From Cryptomeria japonica (Eukaryota; Streptophyta; Pinopsida; Cupressales; Cupressaceae): DNA of 64,000 nt. The notes under the pieces are model-generated. The model was not told where the DNA came from. It searched no databases and worked only from the letters and a program-made list of their open reading frames with translations. The DNA lies in NCBI RefSeq assembly GCF_030272615.1, contig NC_081413.1, positions 21,082,501 to 21,146,500 of the forward strand. The letters run 5' to 3'. Every line of letters begins with the position of its first letter. The stretch's first letter is position 1. Position numbers and translations under genes: made by a program. Positions 57,205 through 64,000 of this stretch are shown here, piece after piece.

Positions 57205-60200
57205 CTATTCATTTGATGGAAGGTCAATATTCTGTAAACTATGGAAAGTCAACTCCAACTTCATCAACATTCCATATTTAGAAGATTTACTTGACATCAC
57301 TATTTCATCCAATACTGAATTTAGAGTTGTAAATGGTTGGATGAATTCCAGAAAGCTTTGGGGAGTTGTGTCCTTCGGAAGCAAGTCTAAATTAGACTTC
57401 ATTTTTATCTCCATGCTTTTTTTGTAAGCTTCTTCTCCAGTGAATTTATTTGATGGGTCAACGGTCTTAGGCAAACCAAGTTTAATCAAATTATTTTTCT
57501 TTTCTTGTAGCTTCAAGATCTTTTTTCAATAATTTTCTATAACTTCTGATGTTTCCCTTAGCTTCTGGTATTTTTCAATGATAGATGATGTCTTAACTGT
57601 GGCATCAATGAGGCTCTTAATTCCCTTGGATGCCAAGTAGCTGTCACTAGAACTGTAGACTACTTTCAAAATATTTTTTGCCATATCCTCTTTTGAATAA
57701 ACATTTGTGCTTTTCTCATAGTACCCTTTGATTTTCATATAAATTAGTCTCAGGCTTTCAATCAATTGAAATCATTCACACAACTTGTCACTCCTCTGCA
57801 TTATTTGCCACCAAAATTTTTCATGTCTATACTTCATTTTATTTTTCATATTATCTTTCAATCTATCCTCCAAAGTTTTTATTTTATCATTTGCATTGTG
57901 TAGGTCTTCTTTCATTTGTGCACATTTTTTTCTTTCTTCCTCTACTTCCTCTACTTCCTCCTACAAATGTTTTTCTTTTTCCTTCCCTTGATCTAAAAGG
58001 TCCTATAATTTTCTCATTTCGGCAGCAACAGTCTCATAACTTTTGTATAATTTTTGAAAACTAGCTCTTTCCTCATCAAATTTTTTACTACTTTTAGCCA
58101 GTTTTTCTGTCAGGTCCTTCAATTTTGCATCCATCTTCTCCTGCTCTGCAATTTCTATTGCAGAGCCCAAATTTTTTATCATTTTCTGTAAATCATTGCA
58201 CTTGCTATCTGTTGCTATCCTCCTTGATTTTTTCATTTTCAAGGTTTGTCTGTAACTTTTATATTTGTTTCTCCAATTAATTTTTTTCTCTCTCCACCTT
58301 TAGCAGTGAAGTGTAGACCACTTCGTTAGTCCTTTTTGACACACTAATCTTATCCACATTATGTACTTCGGAAAAATCCATTTGGAGGGTTCTAACTTGA
58401 AATTCAGAGGGATCTATTTGACTGTGTGGTGGATTTTTATCTTTAGTTGGGGCCAGGGGCATAACAACCATGAACTCCATCATATCTTTCTATGGGTCAT
58501 ATGTTGGAAATACCTTGTTCCTTGTAGGTTGTTCATTTACAACTTCAGTTAGGGAAACCCTATGAAATGCTTTCCTTTTTTATTTATTTGCTTTTGTTGT
58601 GTGTTCATATTTTTCATAGTAATCACGAAATAGAAAATTTGGGCTTGTTGAAGCAATTGAATGTTTGAAAGGTGACATAGGAATACCATAGGCTCCAGTT
58701 CCACTTATTCAAGTGGTTTTAACTAATGCTTGACTCGGATAACCAACAATAGTTCCTGATCATGTCCCACTCCCACTGACACTTTCATGTGTAGTTTTCA
58801 TAATCTTTTGAGGTGTGTGATCTAAAGCTGCAAATGATTGATTTGTAGTATCAGTGGCACTTGATATAGGATTCTCAATAGTATGAGATTGAGTATCTAC
58901 CACTAGTGGCCTCTTGCAAGAGATTTTTTGTTGTTGCCCTTGTCCAACACCAAGACAACTAGTATCAGTATTTGTACCCATGCCAACCCCACCAATCACA
59001 ATGGCATTTGACTGAACAATAACAGGAATACTATCCCTAGATTCCCCACCAGTGGCAATGGCACTTGCTTCACCACCAATGAGAATACCATGATGTGGTG
59101 GTGGTTGTGGATTTGAACCTGAAACAAATGTAGGTGGACCTTGAGGGTAATGAGTAGAACCTATCAGTGATGAATCTAAAGAATCAAGTCTAGTGGCTGG
59201 TTTAATAGGACCTTTTGATTTTGACTCTAATGGAAGTTATACCTGAAGTGGATACCAAATGCCCTCTCCTATGGGACCTAGACCACCACCTTCAAAACCC
59301 ATTTTTTCCACAATGCTTGCCCCTTTGCTATATTTGTCTTTCATTGCCTCAGAGATTGTACCTAATATTTTAGGGACTTTAGTAGTTGTTTGAGTGGGCT
59401 CAACCTCATACTGATCATCATCTTCACTCTTGTCATGTATTATTGTGGGATGCTCCATGTTCCACAATTTGCTAAACTCTCCATCCTCGTCGATGGTCTC
59501 AAATTTTGCACTTGTCGTTGGTTCACTGAGATTCCTCCTCATAGTCCAAAAATCATTTATTTTGGTTTGAGTTCAATAATTCTCTTTACATTCGTGCATA
59601 ATTGATTTGGAAATAGTTTTCTTAGATGGATTAGCAGATTTTAGGTAGAAATTGTAGGACCTCCTATTTTGGATGCCCTGGCCCTCCTCTCTTGTCCTCT
59701 GTGTGTGCAAGGCTATCATTTGTGATGAAATTTCTTCTGTTGAAATGTTATTGTTAGCTACAATTTTCTCCATCTCTTTTTTAACCTCATCCCAGGAGTC
59801 CATGTTTCTAAGCTTTTCTAGCAATGGTTTACTTTCATGTTGACATAACGCTGAAGAGTTCCCATTTTTCTTAAGCCTTGCTTGAACTACACCGATTGGA
59901 TCATATTGCCAAAGACACTCATCACCAAAGTTAAAAACTATCAAAATATCATGTGCCATATTGAATGCCTTTCTCTCAAATGTGAACCCTCCACATGAGA
60001 AAGGCAAGGAAGGAAATATGCTCTTCTTTTTCTGACCATGGAAGTGCCTATCTATGCTCTCCAATTGTCATACATACTCTAATGTAAATACCCTCTCTGT
60101 CACATGTATTGGAAGTTTGTATGGTTTTACTACCGATCCATAAAACCTTAACACAGTGAATTCTTCCATGAAGAACTGGTCAACCAATTCTATTTGACTT

Positions 60201-61338
60201 CTGAGTTGAATGCAATCTCTACAAGACATAGGCAACCTAGGCATTGGAATGCTTGTAATTTCATTATACATTGGTGCCAAAAATAAGTCTACAAAATGGT
60301 TGTAGTTCTTTCTATTATCATGCATCCTTATCTTTGGTGTCCAATCATATATTGGACACTTTGTTCTCTTCCCATTCTTCTCCTCAATCTTATAGCTCAC
60401 AATTTGAAGCTTGTTGGTCTCGAATATTGCACGATACTTGGATAGAAGGAGATAGCACAAGTAGGATGAGAACCTAAATATCTTACAGGGACCTTTTTTG
60501 ATCATTAGTAATTGTTTTTGTATGGATTATACAATGTGCTCAATAAAATTATATCTTATTGGCTGACCTACACAATGGATATTATTAATCATTTTAAGAA
60601 GGCTTGCACCCACTTCCCTATCATTTTCCAATCCAAGGCAAAATGACAGCAAGGAAATAGTATCCCCAACCCATGGAACAAAAATCTTAGAATCATAAGG
60701 AGGCTTATGATTCTGATCCAACACAATACCGTACCACTCTTTATTAGACCTTTGATAAATGAATCTCTACGACTTAGATCGAGACACTCATAATTCCCTA
60801 CCAGCTTTTCAAGGTCAATTTGGAGGTTTGAGTTTTGGGCTCCAAATCCTAGGTTCAACAAACAAGCAAATTCTTCCTTGTTTATGGATAGAATTTCCTC
60901 TTTTGTATTTTTATTGACAATTGCTTTTTTATCTTCATCATAATTTTTAGTGCAGACCATGAAAAAATCAGGGCAAGGGAATACTTTAGGTAACACCATG
61001 CTTCCCAATCCAACATCCCACGATGCGATTTTATATGTTCTTTGTTGTAACATTGGGTTGAAAACAATAAATTTTGCCCTGCATGGATCTGCCACCTTAC
61101 TAGACAATGCATATCTAATATCTATGATATTATTTTCACCATGGATACCAGGGTCATAAATATCATGGTATTCATCAGTGAAACCTGGTGTTTTTACCAG
61201 TTTGGTTAGGTACATTTTGTTTTTCACTTGGCTTCTTGTTGAACTACTGCTTCCCATTTTCCCCATCACTATTATTGTTAATAATTCAAAATAATGATAG
61301 ATAAAAACCTGAAAATGATAACCCTCAAATTGGACCAT
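57205..61338 (-). pseudogene. Long decayed protein with G-patch motif and coiled coil
   Basis: About 1,370 codons read from 61338 to 57205. One shift near 60720 and one near 58260 divide it into three frames. Stops include 60529-60527, 60070-60068, 59575-59573, 59239-59237, 58762-58760, 58279-58277, 58005-58003 and 57528-57526. The likely start is MGKMGSSSSTRSQVKNKMYL near 61270. Residues to about 420 (EEILSINKEEFACLLNLGFG, KIFRFSSYLCYLLLSKY, IYDWTPKIRMHD) recall plant mobile-domain-type proteins, tentatively. A G-patch follows at 59330-59240: GASIVEKMGFEGGGLGPIGE then GIWYP. Next is a Gly/Ser/Pro-rich linker (59230-58750) and a coiled coil (58240-57800). No RT, integrase or transposase motif seen. 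The whole architecture is unrecognised. Confidence 0.6.
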
Positions 61339-61580
61339 GAGATTACAAAAAGCAAAAAAGGCAGGATGTAGGTGTTCTAGATTTTACCCAAAATTTCTAT
61401 TTCACTAGATTGGCACAGACAGTCTCTATTGCAACTTACATTCCTCAATCTAGTAGTTGTTTCTAAATCTCCCTCAATTTACAGGTTTGTCCATGAAATG
61501 AAATACAATTATGGTTTACGAGTCTCATATTTTGAAAACTTTGAAAAATAGAAAAGTAATACCTAAAGGGCAAAATATCT

Positions 61581-61770
61581 AGAATCATGTTGTAATTTTA
61601 TTAATTACTATTAATAACTATTTGATGCCGAAGGATAAAACATTCATTACTTCAGTATAAATTTTGAGGACATTAAGAATCATGTTGTAATTTTATTAAT
61701 TATTATTAATAATTATTCGATGCTGAAGGACAAAACATTCACTACTTCAGTATAAATTTTGAGGATATTA
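61581..61770. repeat. 95-bp tandem duplication
   Basis: Units 61581-61675 and 61676-61770 both start AGAATCATGTTGTAATTTTA and contain GATGC(C/T)GAAGGA(T/C)AAAACATTC. They differ at about six positions. Confidence 0.9.
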
Positions 61771-61794
61771 AATATAATACGTTCAATTTCGGGA

Positions 61795-62990
61795 GAAGTT
61801 CTCACAAATGAGTTCACTTCCCACATTCTGGCCGAAATCCACCCTAAACCATTGATCTTTGCTCATCCAACGAAATAGGGAATAGGGTACCTATTGTGAC
61901 TTTACGAGTCTATTTTTTAAGTCTGTTTAATAATTTTAAACTTTCTCCCAAAAAAGAGCTTTATAGACTTAATTATATTTAATTAAATTTAAAATGTTTC
62001 AATTCCAGGCGAAGTTCTCACAAATGTGTTCACTTCCCACATTCAGGCTGAAATCCACCCTTAGTCGTTGATCTTTGCTCATCCAACGGATGATGGTACT
62101 TGTTGTCAGCTGTCATGGGTCCCATGACTTCTGCTAGTTTTTGGGCATGTCACCATACTCGTGTCACTTTTCGGGTCTTTTTTTTAAGTCTGTTTAATCA
62201 TTTTAAATTTTCACCTAAAAAAGAGCTTTATAGAGTTAATTATATTTAATTAAATTTAAAATGTTCAATTCTGGGCGAAGTTCTCACCAATGTGTTCACT
62301 TTCCACATTTGGGCAGAAATTCACCCTAAGCCGTTGATATTTGTTCATCCAATGGACAATGGTACCTGTTTACAAATGTAGTGGGTCCCATGACTTCTGC
62401 CATTTTCTTGGCACGTCACCATACTCATGTCACTTTTCGAGTCTCTTTTTTAAGTCTATTTAATCATTTTAAACTTCTACCCGAAAAAGAGATTTATACT
62501 CTATAGACTATAGACTTAATTATATTTAATTAAATTTAAAATGTTCAATTCCGAGCAAAGTTCTCACCAATGTGTTCACTTTCCACATTCATGTCAAAAT
62601 CCACCCTAAGCCGTTGACTTTGTTCATCCAACGAACAATAGACCGATGGTGCCTATTTATAGATGTAGTGGGTCCCACAACTTCTGCCATTTTTCTGGCA
62701 TGTCACCATACTCATGTCACGACTCACTTTTCGGGTCTGTTTTTTAAGTCTATTTAATCATTTTAAACTTCTGCCCAAAAAAGAGATTTGTAGTCTATAG
62801 ACTATAGAATTAATTATATTTAATTAAATTAAGAATTTTCAATTCCAAGCGAAGTTCTCACCAATGTGTTCACTGCCCACATTTGGGCTGAAATCCACCC
62901 TAAGCTGTTGATCTTTCCTCATCTGATGGACGACGATACCTGTTGAGAACTTGAGTGTTGTCAGATGTCGTCGGTCCCATAATAAGAGAC
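61795..62990. repeat. Satellite-like array, five units of 216-294 bp
   Basis: Unit starts at 61795, 62011, 62277, 62557 and 62851, each opening GAAGTTCTCAC(A/C)AATG. Shared order: TTCACTTTCCACATT, GAAATCCACCCTAAGCCGTT, TCATCCAACGGA, GTGGGTCCCATGACTTCTGC, TGTCACCATACTC, CACTTTTCGGGTC, then an AT-rich spacer with TTAATTATATTTAATTAAAT. Spacing grows from left to right (216, 266, 280, 294). The first and last units are partial. Confidence 0.92.
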
Positions 62991-62999
62991 ATTTAAATT

Positions 63000-64000
63000 T
63001 TAAAGATGTGCAATAGTTTGAGATAACTATTAAATATAATGTTAATATTATTTGTAAAAATTTGAAATTCCATAAATAGTATAAAACATGAAACTTAGTT
63101 TCTAGAATAAAACAAATAACTAAATATAAATATAAATTTTGATATACAATTTGAAAGGTAAAAGTTTAATATAAAAAAGAAAACATTCAAAATATGTTTA
63201 TGATATATAATTTTAAAAAATAGTTTAAAAATATATATAAAAGTTCAACATAAATTTAGTGTATTAATTTAAAAAAATGTGTAGTCCTCAACATGTTAAG
63301 GCGAGCAAATTTGGAAAGTAAAAATGCCAAGGTGGCGATTAACTATTGCAGAAGGAGTTGTCTACAGTAGGTCGCATGAACATAGGAAGGGGAGGATGAC
63401 AGGAAATATTTTTCTTGATCTCATGGCATTAATAATGCCTTATCGTACACATTCATTACCCGGCCTATAAGATGGAGGCAAAATTTATTATCTTTTGATC
63501 TGTGTGCTAGTTTTTGCTATGAGGCAGAACAAATCTGTGGTTTGTAGCTTCTGTAAGACATTTTTTGCATGAAGTGCTTTTAAAATTGTAGGTGACCATG
63601 GAGGCCAATTTCACACTATGAACAGATAAGAAGTTGTTGCCCTTTTTGGGAAAAGTATCTAATAAATGAATGCAAGGACTGTTTGGGTTTAAGGAGGATA
63701 AGTTGTTGGCAGAAGCTCGACTAATGCTTGCGGAGGAGATGGCACATATCAGTCACCGGTATTGAACTAACATGGATGTTTACTCTCTGATTCTAGCGTG
63801 GGCATGTGAATTCGAACTGAAGGTGGAAAAGGTAAAACTCACATTGGTCAAATTGATTGATGGAGATTTTTTTATTAACCTGGATTCAATCTTGGAGTGG
63901 GTGGTGCTGGGAGTTGGCATTCAAATTAAGGAAGGGGATGGCCAGGAGGAGTTGCTTCCTTTTATTCATGGCCCAGAGGATGAAATCAAATGCTAGTGCC
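63000..64000. other. AT-rich, then a possible gene edge
   Basis: 63000-63300 is AT-rich. From 63519 the plus strand reads MRQNKSVVCSFCKTFFA then a stop, which recalls the CxxC of BED-type zinc fingers of hAT proteins. TGTAG/GTGACC at 63590 could be a splice acceptor. A 74-codon frame at 63772-63996 (IDGDFFINLDSILEWVVLGV) has no family I recognise. Too little to call a gene. Confidence 0.3.

Noticed and set aside
1-64000. tRNA, rRNA or organelle-derived inserts
   Set aside because: I looked for tRNA B-box and T-arm patterns and for familiar organelle genes and saw none beyond retroelement PBS sequences.
1-64000. CRISPR arrays or bacterial operons
   Set aside because: The tandem repeats lack short regular units with unique spacers, and all coding content is plant or retroelement.

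Overview
The window reads as nuclear DNA of a large-genome seed plant. It is AT-rich and gene-poor, dominated by old LTR retrotransposons, with microsatellites, LINE and hAT remnants and a plant carboxylesterase. The density of decayed LTR elements with readable target-site duplications fits a gymnosperm such as a conifer; that is inference. There is one convincing intact cellular gene in 64 kb, a carboxylesterase (CXE) at 38573-39622 on the minus strand. Everything else that codes is a retroelement, an incomplete element, or broken.

Layout. 1-3105 is the 5' part of a minus-strand Ty3/gypsy element: LTR, primer-binding site and an open reading frame with a retropepsin that runs off the left edge. 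It cut into a Ty1/copia element whose RNase H tail (3106-3619) and 3' LTR follow. That LTR is split by a complete second Ty3/gypsy element (3924-11900, target duplication CATGG) that carries gag and protease but no recognisable reverse transcriptase or integrase. 13093-15543 is a decayed multi-pass membrane protein gene whose frame is kept but holds four stops. 15727-15890 is a very short LTR plus PBS (TRIM-like). 17289-23463 is a complete, decayed copia element (target duplication TATAT) whose 5' LTR is swollen by two microsatellite blocks and a second copy of its LTR end, PBS and leader.

26366-41100 is a segmental repeat. A unit made of a copia fragment, the CXE gene and about 1.2 kb of CXE upstream DNA occurs three times. 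Copy 1 is almost erased and carries a gag-only copia element whose left end is a 117-bp palindrome. Copy 2 keeps only the CXE 3' end and is followed by a LINE. Copy 3 has the intact gene.

42071-45515 encodes a decayed coiled-coil protein built from a 67-residue repeat anchored by a tryptophan. A 700-bp tandem duplication follows. 49000-53100 holds two more gypsy LTRs. 53552-56009 is a dead hAT transposase. 57205-61338 (minus) is a long decayed frame of about 1,370 codons with a G-patch motif. 61581-62990 is satellite-like tandem repeat.

Recurrent themes: most broken genes lost function by in-frame stops with few frameshifts; gag-only elements occur in both LTR superfamilies; the four gypsy LTRs share a TATA box flanked by GGACCA/TGGTCC inverted repeats.
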